A stretch of 64,000 bases of DNA from Limnephilus marmoratus (taxonomy: Eukaryota > Arthropoda > Insecta > Trichoptera > Limnephilidae): the NCBI GenBank assembly GCA_917880885.1, contig OU862923.1:20062770-20126769 (forward strand), given 5' to 3'. The position numbers and the translations under genes are program-made. Position 1 is the first letter of the stretch. Each line of letters opens with the position of its first letter. Positions 46,551-56,917 of the stretch are shown here, piece after piece. The notes beneath the pieces were generated by a model. That model was given only the letters and a program-made list of their open reading frames with translations, was not told the origin of the DNA and made no database searches.

Positions 46551-47448
46551 GTTGAGTGGCGATCAAGAAGGTGTAGTTTTAAGACATGAACGAGATAAGA
46601 AATGATTTTCAACCTAATTCAAGCTTTTTCGATTTTTTTTTTCTTTTTATACTCACCAAATAAAAAATGAGAGCCTTTTTAAATATTTGTTTTCACAAAA
46701 AATATGGTGTCTAAGTTGAACGTGTCCGCCAATTTTTTCCTCATCTTATTATGATATTAAGAGCCTAAAGTATTTGGGTAACAATGGATTAAGTTTCTTT
46801 TCTTCTCATTTATGGTTTATCGATATCGACTGGAGAAGACTTAGCGAGGATAACATGACTCATTGGCTGTCATGTCGGAAGATTTTAAGTCAAAAATGTT
46901 TGCGCTGTTTCTTGTCTTATCGCTATCGCTGTATTTATCGCAAATTATGTCTTTGGCTCTTGCTTCTTATGCAAATTGTTGACAAACATTGACTCAATAA
47001 ATTGTATCCATTTGGATGTTGACTACTGGTTTTATATTTATGTGATTACGGATTTTTTTCTATTTAAAGAAACGGATTGAATTGGAACTTAATATAATGA
47101 TAATAATATCAAACTAAATATGTGTCAACGAAAATGAATGATTCCCTCACGCGACCGTATCTTTTTCTGCTTTTTCTGTTTCAAATTTTCTTTGGAGAGT
47201 CGCTTATATTTTATTCAATAATTAAAAATTACAATTTGAGGTTTACCTCATTAATTTATTAAATAAAAAATGTTTCAACTTAAAATTATTCTGCTCTCTT
47301 TGGATGCAGCTATATGCGATTAGTTTAATTATAGTTTATGTTTGTTTTATTGGTGGTTGCTTTCTCTTTTATTTCCAAGACAATTCTTCCCCAAAGTCCT
47401 CCTGTCATGCATCTTTTGTATAATTTAAATTTCAAGAACTTTCATATA
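46551..47448. other. Unassigned AT-rich sequence
   Basis: No gene recognised; an open frame at 46774-46992 is unassigned. Confidence 0.4.
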
Positions 47449-47529
47449 CAGAGTGGCGCAAATTTAATCATCCAATTTTGTTTTTGAATAACTTTTTTAC
47501 TAAAAAAAAAAAAGATTTTGAGTAATAGA

Positions 47530-48470
47530 AATCTTTATTTGGACTTTTAATTTTTTTCTGTTACATAAGTGAAAAAGATAATATCCGTCAAGTGGCTGCC
47601 GCCAGTGTTGATACACATTTGTGCCCGTTTTATCGCATTTTCCATGACTTTCTCGCAAGATTTCCGGTGATAACTGTTCGCATTCCTGCCGAATATTTTC
47701 CTTACGGGCTGCGATTGTCTGAGGCTTGTTGGCATAAACCCGCGACTTCAAATAGCCCCAAAGAAAGAAGTCTGGGATGGTTAAATCGGGCGATCTTGCT
47801 GGCCATACAAATCGGCAAAGCGAGAGATTACGCGACCAGGCCCCCTAGCATGGTCGATCGATATAGGTTTTATCGAAAATGTCGGTAACTTGCGATCGCT
47901 CCTGAGCACGACTGCAGGTAGCTAACCAATAAACAACAGTTTACGTCAAATATATTAGGAACCCCTAGTCATTGTGAACTATTGTTGGTTCGTTAGCGGT
48001 CTGCAGTCGTGCTCAGGAGCGATGGCAAGTTACCGACATTTTCGATAAAACCTATGTCGATCGACCATGCTAGGACCCCAGGAAATGCTTCCTTCACAAT
48101 ATCGAGCTGCGTGCGTGGTTGCACCGTCTCGTTGAAACCACATGTTTACCAAACCCCGTTCATATAATTTCGGAAGTAAGAAGTCGTTTACCATGGCCCT
48201 GTAGCGTTCGCCAGTAACAGTGACCGTAATGTCAATGGCGTCCTCAAAAAATACGGCCCAATCACTCCTCCCGCGTTAACGCCGCGCCGCACCACACAGT
48301 AGTGACTTTGAGTGGACGTAATGACTTTTCGTGCATCGCACGCGGATTGTCAGTGCCCCAGAAATGAATATTTTGCTTATCGGCGTAACCGTTTAAGTGG
48401 AAATGCGCCTCGTCGCTCATGATGACTTTCGACACAAAATCGCTAAAAGCGTTAAAGCTTAAATCGACAC
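47530..48470 (-). pseudogene. Tc1/mariner-like transposase pseudogene
   Basis: DDE transposases cut and paste DNA by a triad of acidic residues. In shifting minus-strand frames I read SKVIMSDEAHFHLNGYADKQ and HFWGTDNPRAMHEKSLRP (first Asp, near 48418), VNMWFQRDGATTHAAR (second Asp, near 48150), then after the inserted MITE ARSPDLTIPDFFLWGYLKSR, YANKPQTIAARKENIRQE and a GGSHLTDIIF C-terminus. The order is right for the family. At least two frameshifts and the insertion at 47844-48075 kill it. The N-terminal helix-turn-helix region is mostly gone. Confidence 0.85.
47844..48075. mobile_element. Hairpin MITE inserted in the mariner transposase
   Basis: Two arms of roughly 100 bp are inverses: CTAGCATGGTCGATCGATAT, then GGTTTTATCGAAAATGTCGG, then GATCGCTCCTGAGCACGACT, mirrored on the right. 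The loop is short, so the element is nearly one perfect hairpin of about 232 bp. CCCC-containing bases flank it on both sides, but an exact duplication is not clear. Confidence 0.88.
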
Positions 48471-48829
48471 CATTATTCCACGCTCTTGCGGAGTATAGCG
48501 CTCCACTGCTTGTCTGTTTGCATTCTGCAGCTGTCTAGTTCACAAATGTCAAATATGATTGACGTACGACGCCATTTGCAAAAATTATAACATCTTCCGA
48601 TAGGGTGATTAATTTTGCTCCACCTTGTATATGTTTCCAATGCTTATTTTATGGTTATTTTAAAATTCCATACACAAAATATTGATTAAATACATTGTTT
48701 GAAAACATATACATAATCTTATATAGTGGACTAAACACCTTAGCCCTTTCTCCGCAGTTACAGGCAGAGGTATGCCACACAACTATCCAGGTACACGGTA
48801 CTTACTTTCTTTAAGTTAATACATCATCT

Positions 48830-49106
48830 TTATCTTTACTCTTTATTACTAAGTATAAAATGAAGTCGCTTACGATGTATGTGCGCTTAGATCTTTTAAA
48901 CTACGCAACAGATTTTCATGCGGTTTTCACCAATAGATGGGGGAGGTTTTTAAGTATATATTTTCTCAAGGTTTTGTGTAAATTGGTTGAAATGCATAAT
49001 ATATCTGTCCAAGCGACAGCGGGCAGCTTGGTGTGAAATTTATTTAACGGATGGCGTTGGTTATAAAGGTTTCGTTAGCCACAGCAACGTGTGGCCGGGT
49101 CTGCTA
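48830..49106 (+). mobile_element. Short non-autonomous Helitron
   Basis: Body shares GATTTTCATGCGGTTTTCAC and ATTTTCTCAAGGTTTTGTGT with other copies. It ends with the GCCACA/TGTGGC hairpin and CTAA before T (49103-49106), a permitted CTRR end. The start is near TCTTTACTC around 48833; its exact base is uncertain. Confidence 0.75.
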
Positions 49107-49417
49107 ATTCATAATAATTCATGACGCAATCACATAAACAATTATTATACTTCCGCACTGCCATAAATCAGGGTTGTTGCCTTCGATGTGGACTGCAACC
49201 ACTCTCTAACTTATTTGTGACTTAATCATGACTATACATGTATAAAATCCTTTCCCGACGTTTTATCGATTCATTCATTTTTAATTAAAAATACGCATCA
49301 CCCTACGCAAAGTGGCCATTACAATTTAATAAGAGAAATTAATATAATAATCTAAGAAAGTGTAATAATCTCGTCAAAATATTTAAAAAAAAGATATCGC
49401 ACCTAGAGCGATTGATT
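49107..49417. other. Unassigned AT-rich sequence
   Basis: Nothing recognised. Confidence 0.4.
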
Positions 49418-49905
49418 TATTCAACCATTTTATTCGTCGCAAGCTTTTCATAAAATTTATCGGTAACATTTTCCCACGCAAATTCAAATTTCTTCTGAAT
49501 TGATGTCGCTAATTTATAATATCGAATATCTTTTAGTTTTTCTTTGGCAAGATGCGCAGGTTCTAATATACATATTTGTTTAATTAGGTCTGCTTCATCT
49601 ATTGTCCGATCTAACATTTTTTGTATGATTTTTTGTTTTGGTTTAATGTACCTATTTCTATTATTTGGTTTAAACTGATATATTTTTAATATTTGTTTTT
49701 GCAGATGTACATTGTCGCTTTCACCATCTTATCAATTGATTTTGAAGAGAAATGGCAGTTTGATTCTCTGTCAAAATCCCACCTTTATCAAGAATCGTAG
49801 TTGATCAAACTAATTGGTTGTTTTTACTTTCTTTGTGCACTTTTATATAGCTAATTTTCTTTCATAATCATGCTTTAAATGGGACATAGTTTTATTTGCA
49901 CCTTT
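49418..49905 (-). pseudogene. Decayed unidentified protein-coding region
   Basis: On the minus strand coding-like sequence persists for about 160 codons across frame changes: WNEYKKGANKTMSHLKHDYE near 49900-49841; then, past a stop, TTILDKGGILTENQTAISLQ and NQLI near 49800-49735; then DGESDNVHLQKQILKIYQFK, PNNRNRYIKPKQKIIQKMLD, KQICILEPAHLAKEKLKDIR, KFEFAWENVTDKFYEKLATN, ending KMVE and a stop near 49420. The last part is uninterrupted for about 104 codons. Changing frame at 49735 needs only one base, so a sequencing error or a recent frameshift is possible there; the two stops at 49806-49846 are harder to explain away. I do not recognise the family. The W-x-x-Y-K-K start could be the end of a Myb/SANT-like domain, which would suit a transposon-encoded or domesticated protein; that is a guess. 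Confidence 0.45.
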
Positions 49906-50781
49906 CTTGTATTCATTCCAATCCTAATGAATCACTAACTTGCTAAATTTAACTTATTAGAATATCTAATTTATTTTTTTCTTCAAATGTGTGTTTCTGT
50001 GATAACGCCTTCTGTATGTTTTGCCTTTATATTTTACACATTATTCTTTTTATATACATTCATTTTTGCAACCCTTGTCTTTTAAATAAACTATTAACAA
50101 TTTTATGAATAAAATGTTTTTTATTGTGTTTATTTATGTGTTTTATTTGTGTTTTTTTTTGGTTCTGGTCAATGTGATATTATTATATTAATTTGCAAAG
50201 CTTTTGATTTTATTGTCAAGCTATATCAAAGTATTTCAATTATTGCCCATTTCAGTTGGATTATATTATTTCTGGGATGGTTTTGTATTGTACACAAAAG
50301 ATAATAAAATAATCTTGCTTTTGCTTTTGGAAAAACAATCGATATTTTATTCATTCTGGAAACAGCGCAAACACTCCATTGTCTAATAAAAAAAATTGTT
50401 ATCGTGCTAGCGAAATTGGGACTCCCCATGGCTTAAAATTTTGATTTCTTTTTGGAATATTGATTTTGATGAATTTAAAAAATATTTTAAATTCATCAAA
50501 ATAAAGGCGATAGAGTAGGGATTTAAAATAAAATATAAAAAAAACAGTGGAAATATCCCTAATATAGGTAGGTATTAAATAAAAAATAAGCAGGCTCCTT
50601 GGTGTTAAAAATTTCAAATATAGAACGTTGTGCAACATTTAAAAACAGATTTTTATAAAAATCTGAAATTTGGTTCAAAGGCCATAGCAATTAACATTTT
50701 TTTAATAAAGCAATGCCGCTTGCACTTTTTAACTTTTTGATGGTATTAGTTGCTCCTTCTATGTCAATCATTGAAAATATA
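49906..50781. other. Unassigned AT-rich sequence
   Basis: Small open frames on both strands (50204-50638) are unrecognised. A short imperfect palindrome (ATTTTGATGAATTTAAAAAA and its inverse) lies near 50462-50503. Confidence 0.4.
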
Positions 50782-51168
50782 CAGGGTGTTAATGGACCTA
50801 CTTGACTTACTTTATTTAACCAGTGATTCCTGACATTATTTGGAGTTGAAAATGTAAATGAAATTTTGGTCTCCGGTGGCATTTTGAATGTTTTTTTTTT
50901 TTTTTTTTTTTCTACAAAAACATAATAAAAATGATAGTTGTTGAACAGTTGGAGGCGGGGTAAGGGGTTCGTCGGACACCCGGCTGAGTGACCAGTGACG
51001 ACATGCGGAATAAATTTTGTTTTGTTTGATTTTGAAGAAAAAATTTTTGAAAAAAAAAAAGTCGTCATAAAAAGTCACCGGAGACCAAAATTTCATTTAC
51101 ATTTTTTACTCCAAATAATGTCAGGAATCACTGGTTAAAGTAAGTCAAGTATGTCCCTTAACACCCTG
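50782..51168. mobile_element. Foldback MITE, CAGGGTGT ends, TA target
   Basis: Arms of about 105 bp are inverses, from CAGGGTGTTAATGGACCTAC to GACCAAAATTTCATTTAC-type sequence, mirrored to ...CTTAACACCCTG. TA flanks both sides. The middle holds a poly(T) run and a GC-rich GGAGGCGGGGTAAGGGG stretch. 387 bp. Confidence 0.87.
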
Positions 51169-52267
51169 TATATTTATGAACCATTTGGTATTGAGAAATG
51201 AGGCAGGTTAAGGGTTTTTTTTTTAAATATTCTCTTCTACTCGTAAATCATTCCTGGAAACATGTACACACGAAAGTAACATGTTCACTTTTTTACCCGG
51301 AGTTAAGTTATTCGTATGGAAATATTCTTATAACGGGTTTGGAATATTTTTGGCGAAATCGAGAGAAGAATTCGATTTGCTAAAATTGACGAGCGAAGTT
51401 TTGGGAATAAAATATCGGTGTATGATAGAAATTTCAAATTCAAGTTTAAAATTGTTTAATCAAAATGATATGGATGTTTCTTCGGTATTCAAACAATAGG
51501 TGCCAACTGCATATTTGTTGTATGAATATTATAACGAATTTAAAACTTGTTAAATTTATTTTTTTGATAACGGAATTATTACTTCTTTTGGTATACCAAT
51601 CTGAAAATGGTTCTGTCTTAAATAAATAATTAAAACAAAGTAATATAGTTTTTGAATGCTTAAATTATAAAAATATAACTGTTAATTGTTGAACAATGAT
51701 TAAAAAAAACTTTATAACCTACTTCAACTTCTTATTTGGGTCTGGAGCAATTTCACCCTGCTATCTATCTAATAGGATGAAACCGTTCCGGTTAAAAATA
51801 AACATGTTGGTAAAAGTTGTAAAGTATTTCATAATATTAATAGAATTTTAGTTTTCATGACAGTTAAATGAGGAAAAATGTAATTTTGTTTTCAAAATTA
51901 AAAATGATTGTTTTCGGTCTCAGAGTTGGTGTCCGATTGCAGACCGGTTCTAAGCGCCAAGGGTCAGCTTTATCTCAAGTCAGATGGGGAGGGTAAGGAA
52001 CATGACCGGATCTTCAATCCTTACAGCATCCAAATCACTATACCTATCTCAGAGTTTCTTTGAAAATCATCACTAAATCATTTTGTACAGTCCGCCAAGT
52101 CACATCTACACTGACCCTTGGATGTTCATTGATTACCATGGCTGCTACACCCGCTTTTTATGCTTATTCATTATCCTGTACACTTACATAGTATGTCACC
52201 GCTTTCTACACCTATTATACCTATATGTCACCTTTGTGTTCACCTGTGTAACTAATACTACGGTAAT
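51169..52267. other. Unassigned sequence
   Basis: AT-rich. Open frames at 51198-51499 (+) and 52083-52361 (+) are not recognised; the latter runs into the TIR of the next element. Confidence 0.4.
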
Positions 52268-53252
52268 GCGCGTTTTCATCCCGCGACAAAATATCCCCGA
52301 CAAAATATCCTTCGACAAAATATCGTACGGACAAAACATCCCCCAACAAAATATGTACTAAAAACTTAACCTAACCTAACATAACATAACGAAAAAATGG
52401 GACAAAAATAATACAGACATCCTGTAAAGACAATAAATTATTGTACAAAAATCGTAAAATGGGACAAAAATAATGCAGACAATTTATTGACTTTACGGGA
52501 TGTCTGTATTATTTTTGTCTCATTTTTTTATTAGGTTGATACAGATATTGAAAGAAGGGTGAATGCAGGTAACTCTATTAATGGAGGACTGAACGTCGTT
52601 GGCACCATCAAAAAACTGTCCAAAGACGCGAAACTAGCCGTCCATAATGGAGTACTGGTACCTACCCTGATGTATGGCAGTGAGGCATGGAACTGGCAAA
52701 GGAAGGATGAAAGTAGACTGAACGCTGTAGAAATGAGATCCCTGAGGCGTATGTGTGGTAAAAGTATGTATGATCGTGTGAGAAATGTGGAAATCCGCAA
52801 ATAATGCAAGGCTGATGTAAGCGTGATGAGTAAGATCAAGAAAGGAACGCTCCGATGGTTTGGGCATGTAGAGCGAATGAACGAGGAAAGGAGTGTAAGG
52901 AGAATATATGAAGCAGATGTGAATGGTAGAAGAAGTCGAGGACGCCCAAGAAATACATGGCACGACCAAGTGAATCAGATACTTGAGTCGGGCCATGTCA
53001 AGAGTCAGAATAATAGAAGAGAATGTATGAGACGTTGTATGAATGTAAACAAGGCAAGGAATGTGTGCCAAGACCGGGATGTTTGGCGGTCCGTCCTCTC
53101 TGCCTACCCCTGCGGGGAAACGGTGTGATGGTTAGTTAGCTAGTTAGTTAGTTAGGTTAGGTAAGGTTAGGTTTTAGTAGATATTTTGTTGGGGGATGTT
53201 TTGTCCGTAGGATATTTTGTCGGGGATATTTTGTCGCGGGATGAAAACGCGC
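52268..53252. mobile_element. Long-TIR element enclosing an RTE fragment
   Basis: The left end GCGCGTTTTCATCCCGCGAC starts an arm of about 110 bp full of GACAAAATATCC repeats and ending in a CCTAACCTAAC run. The right arm is its inverse, ending GATGAAAACGCGC. The left arm has one extra GACAAAATATC unit. Just inside the left arm a second palindrome (52391-52530) pairs two GGGACAAAAATAATACAGAC-type blocks. The centre holds a retrotransposon fragment rather than a transposase. About 985 bp; no clear target duplication. Confidence 0.78.
52545..53125 (+). pseudogene. RTE-like retrotransposon 3' coding fragment
   Basis: The first frame reads GTIKKLSKDAKLAVHNGVLV, PTLMYGSEAWNWQRKDESRL, NAVEMRSLRRMCGKS and stops at 52803. 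After a frame change at about 52823 the second gives SKIKKGTLRWFGHVERMNEE, GRRSRGRPRNTWHDQVNQIL and QDRDVWRSVLSAYPCGETV, stop at 53128. The SEAW, LRW-x-GH-V-E-RM and GRP blocks are the standard region downstream of the reverse transcriptase in RTE-type and related elements. Degraded relatives lie at 25010-25215 and 31540-31665. One stop and a frame change separate the halves; the enzyme domains are absent. Confidence 0.8.
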
Positions 53253-53266
53253 GGAACCAAATACTG

Positions 53267-53650
53267 CCGTGGTAAGTAAAAAAACAAACTGTAAAAACGA
53301 GTTTTTTTTAGTCTAATACATCTATTTTTATTATGTAGTGAAACAGTTCGGTTACCGCCATGGTCCTATGCATCGAACGGCACAACCTCTCTTAGGCCGG
53401 TTAGTAGCCAATTTTGGAGAAATGCGTGTTTGTGCCACCAAAAATTGATGGAATTCATTGTCATCGACAGGAGTCTATCCGCTGAATTGCAGCTCCATCG
53501 AGTGTTGGGATGTTAGTTAATTTCTACTTCCAAGATTTGCATTCTTTCCATATAACAAAATCTAAATTCAGATATATGTATTTAAAAACACAGTGTCTTC
53601 CTTGATACTCAAAAGGAAGACACTGTGCCTTTCCTTACTTACCACGGCAA
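53267..53650. mobile_element. Small palindromic element next to the long-TIR element
   Basis: TGCCGTGGTAAGTAA (from 53268) and its inverse TTACTTACCACGGCA (to 53649) bound about 380 bp. Inside, CACAGTGTCTTCCTT and AAGGAAGACACTGTG form a 15-bp perfect stem around a 9-nt loop near 53590-53630. No reading frame. Probably a MITE. Confidence 0.65.
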
Positions 53651-55669
53651 AAAAGGTATACATTGTTAGTTATTATATATTATTATTATATATCTAAAAT
53701 GTTTTTTAGATTTTCAAAATTTCTATTGCAAAGAAACTGAAAACGCTTATTGTTCGTTTTTTGTTGAAGTTTAAATTGAAATAAAAACCTTTCTGGATAC
53801 AAAAAAGTTTTCTTCTGTAAAGTGTGAATATCGGAAACAAGTCGCCATAAGCTACTGGAACACGATCCCTCCAATCGAATTTTGGTAAAAACTTTTCTTT
53901 TTGTAAATTAGGTTTGTTACAGTTTTGAACTCAGCCGTCGAGATATTCCGACCTTGTGGAATGATTTTTGAACGAATAAAACTGCGTTAACTCAAGTAAG
54001 GCAAAGCACAAAAAAATGTAATCAGCATTGTATTATTATTATTACTTGAGTTATTCAAGTATTATTACTTGAGTTATTTGAGTTGGTTCCATCAGATTAT
54101 TCAACCTCTCAACGTTTTCAAGACTTTCAAGTCCCATCTCTAAAAAATACATATATAAAAAATACGCTGCTTCAAATATACAAAGATTATTTTAAGAAGT
54201 AGCACCACGCCATGGTACGCGTTGAGAGCAATAGGCAAAACGCAGTGGGTCGCTTATGTACGCCATTAATGCATACAAGTTTTGCACAACACTACTAAAT
54301 GTACAATGGATTGGTGTGGTTTAATCAACCAGCAATAGAGCTGACTGCTGAGATTAGAAACTGACTACAATAAATTCAAAAATAAATTAAACATTAATAT
54401 CTGAAATAATTTTGCTACCTAGAATCACATTAACAATTAATTAACAACACTTAATCAATAATACCCATACATATTACGATATTACACTCTATCCATCTAA
54501 TCTACCTTCGTATCTTCCCACAATCCTTATCTAATTTTCCTAATTTAAATACTATGTAAAATATTTTTAACCTAATCTGAATTATATAATCGAATTACTA
54601 TTATTGTCAAGCATAATATATATAATTCCAATCTGTTAACTTAGCCTGCCATAACACAGGAACATGTCTATCATGTCGGGTGAAATAGTACTAAAAATGT
54701 ACCTTTTTTCGTGAAATAAACAAATAAAAAAATAAAAAAAACAAAAATTACAATTCAGAGCGGTTTCAATTTGGGAATGTTGCTGCATGTTATTTTATAT
54801 ACCACCATTGTCATCTATCATCACCATTGTACTATGTATAATAAAGTAAGTAATATTACATCGTCGTGTGCTCATCAGCATGTTGAGTGGTTTGTCATAG
54901 AAATAAATGCATGTTAAAGTTGTAGACAAAGTGTTAACAAACATGCCATTCGTTCATGAATATAAAAAATTATTATTTTTCTATAATTTTTCTTCTGACT
55001 TCGTTAAGACTTATTTATGTGTTCAGTATTTTTTTAAATATTACTTGTAAATAGGTATCTTTCGTCTCTGATCTTGCATAAAATGTTTACGATTCACACT
55101 GATTTACTTTTTTCACGCTTCCCTAAAATGTTGCTAAACAAACTTTTAATGTACTCGTATTTATGAACCTATGTATCTGCAAAAAGGTACACATAAAGTC
55201 GATAATTACCAAAAATAACAAAGTATTTTTTTATACCTACGATATATTAAAATAATTTTAAAAATTTGCTCATTTTTAGTCAAGTCAACAAAGACCCAAG
55301 GATACATATGAATTTTAGAGAAGGTTAACAGCCACAAATTTATTTCTTGTTCAACTATATTCATAGAATAAAGAAAGAACCAAGTGTATGTATGATATAT
55401 TTGCATCACGTTCCTGTGTCGGTTTTACCTCCGGCCGCGTAGGGAACGTCAGGGCAAAATATGCCAAGAAAAATCAAGAAAAGAAGCCGATCTTTCGAGA
55501 AATGTTTTTGTACACCTTTTTAAAAAAAAATAAATTTAATGTTTTTTTTCAAAGTACAATCCCGTTAAACCGCTATTAAGCAGTTTGTCAACAGGATGTT
55601 ATTCTTCAATTACAATATTATTACTATTGGCAGATCCACATATATTATTATAAATTTTCACGGCCAAAA
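53651..55669. other. Unassigned AT-rich sequence
   Basis: The stretch 54190-54745 ends in an AATAAACAAATAAAAAAATA A-rich tail and could be an untranslated retrotransposon 3' end, but no protein similarity supports it. Direct repeats of ATTATTACTTGAGTTAT occur at 54040-54080. No gene called. Confidence 0.4.
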
Positions 55670-55895
55670 GCATTTTCGTTATTTGTTTTTGGGGTGTTAT
55701 GCCGTGTTGCGCTACCTCCTTCTTCAGCCAACGTTTCGCAAGACATCGCTACAGTGTCCATCGATCCGGTAGATCATCTACCGGATCTGCCGGATCTGCT
55801 CTGATGATGGACACTGCAACGATGTCCGAAACGTTGGCTAAAGAAGGAGGTAGCGCAACACGGCATAACACCCCAAAAACAAATAACGAAAATGC
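55670..55895. repeat. Large inverted repeat of Penelope-like type with hammerhead-like core
   Basis: Arms of about 95 bp (GCATTTTCGTTATTTGTTTT, GGGGTGTTATGCCGTGTTGC, ACCTCCTTCTTCAGCCAACG) are near-perfect inverses. The loop holds a 19-bp palindrome CCGGTAGATCATCTACCGG at 55776-55794. The right arm contains CTGATGA (55801-55807), a GGACA/TGTCC stem and GAAAC (55828-55832), which is the order of a hammerhead ribozyme core and of Penelope-like element ends. Inverted terminal copies are common in that class. No coding sequence is attached. Confidence 0.75.
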
Positions 55896-56917
55896 CTCAA
55901 TTTTGTTTTTTTTAAATGGTCTTCTCAAAGCTGGTTATTCCGTTGTCGCTAATACAGACCAACAAAAGGTAAAAAGCAATGCTTCTTACGATCTTTTGAC
56001 TATGAGATAATGCACTTTCTTTTTGTTAAATGTTTTTGTAAACCGATAACTTTGGTTCCGGTGTCATTTTTAAGTCCCACACGCCTAAGTCGAGATATAT
56101 TTGGTCGATGCTTATACATCAATCTTTTTCAATAGAAAAAAATTATGTTTATGTCGCACCTTTGACGGGTTTGATACAGCAATTGTTCTCTATGCCCGCT
56201 CCCTCCGTCTTGCCCGTTCGTCACCTAACTGAATATTTAACACGCTGGTAAAACGTCTCCGACCCACAGGGCTAGAGGGCTATCAATATTCCAACACTCC
56301 CGGCCAACTTCTGCTCAAAAGTACAAATTCTCAGGCATGATTGATTTAAAATTCAATTACCGATCTTTGTTCCGAAATGTCGTCTGGTAATTATTATTTC
56401 GAGCAGACCTCTGCCTTTTTGATTAGATATTAAATAATAAAACTGATGGCTTTTGTTTTGAATTATTAGTATTCTGGTTGGACGTTGATAATATTATATT
56501 ACGCTGAAAAAAGTTTACAACCAAAAGTTTTTCCACAATTACAATATCGACTTAATTGAATTCAGAAACTAACCAAAGTTAACTAAGTTAAGTGAACGAT
56601 TCAAATTTTTCTTCTTTAACTTTAATTCTAAATATTACATTAGGGTTTTTTGTGTTTAATTCGCGGAACTCCATTTTATTTTTATTTGAATTTAATGTAC
56701 TTAAATCAAATTGAATAATGTTATTATTAAGTTTTGGAAGTATTTTCATTTTTGTTATTATTGTGACAGCTGTTTCGAGGTTCAACACCACTTTCAAACT
56801 ATGGTCTGGCTACGTTGAAACTAATTTAAAAACTAAAACTTACTTAAAACTAAAATACTTGCGGAACTTAAGAGCTATTAACCAGCGGCCGAGAATTTAA
56901 ATTTCGTCGAACGATGA
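55896..56917. other. Unassigned sequence
   Basis: AT-rich; no gene recognised. Confidence 0.4.

Larger units (their letters stand above)
47449..48627 (-). mobile_element. Tc1/mariner-like element, full length but dead
   Basis: Terminal inverted repeats of about 26 bp (CAGAGTGGCGCAAATTTAAT against CAAGGTGGAGCAAAATTAAT) are flanked by TA. The transposase lies on the minus strand. The element is 1,179 bp, including a 232-bp foreign hairpin element. Confidence 0.88.
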
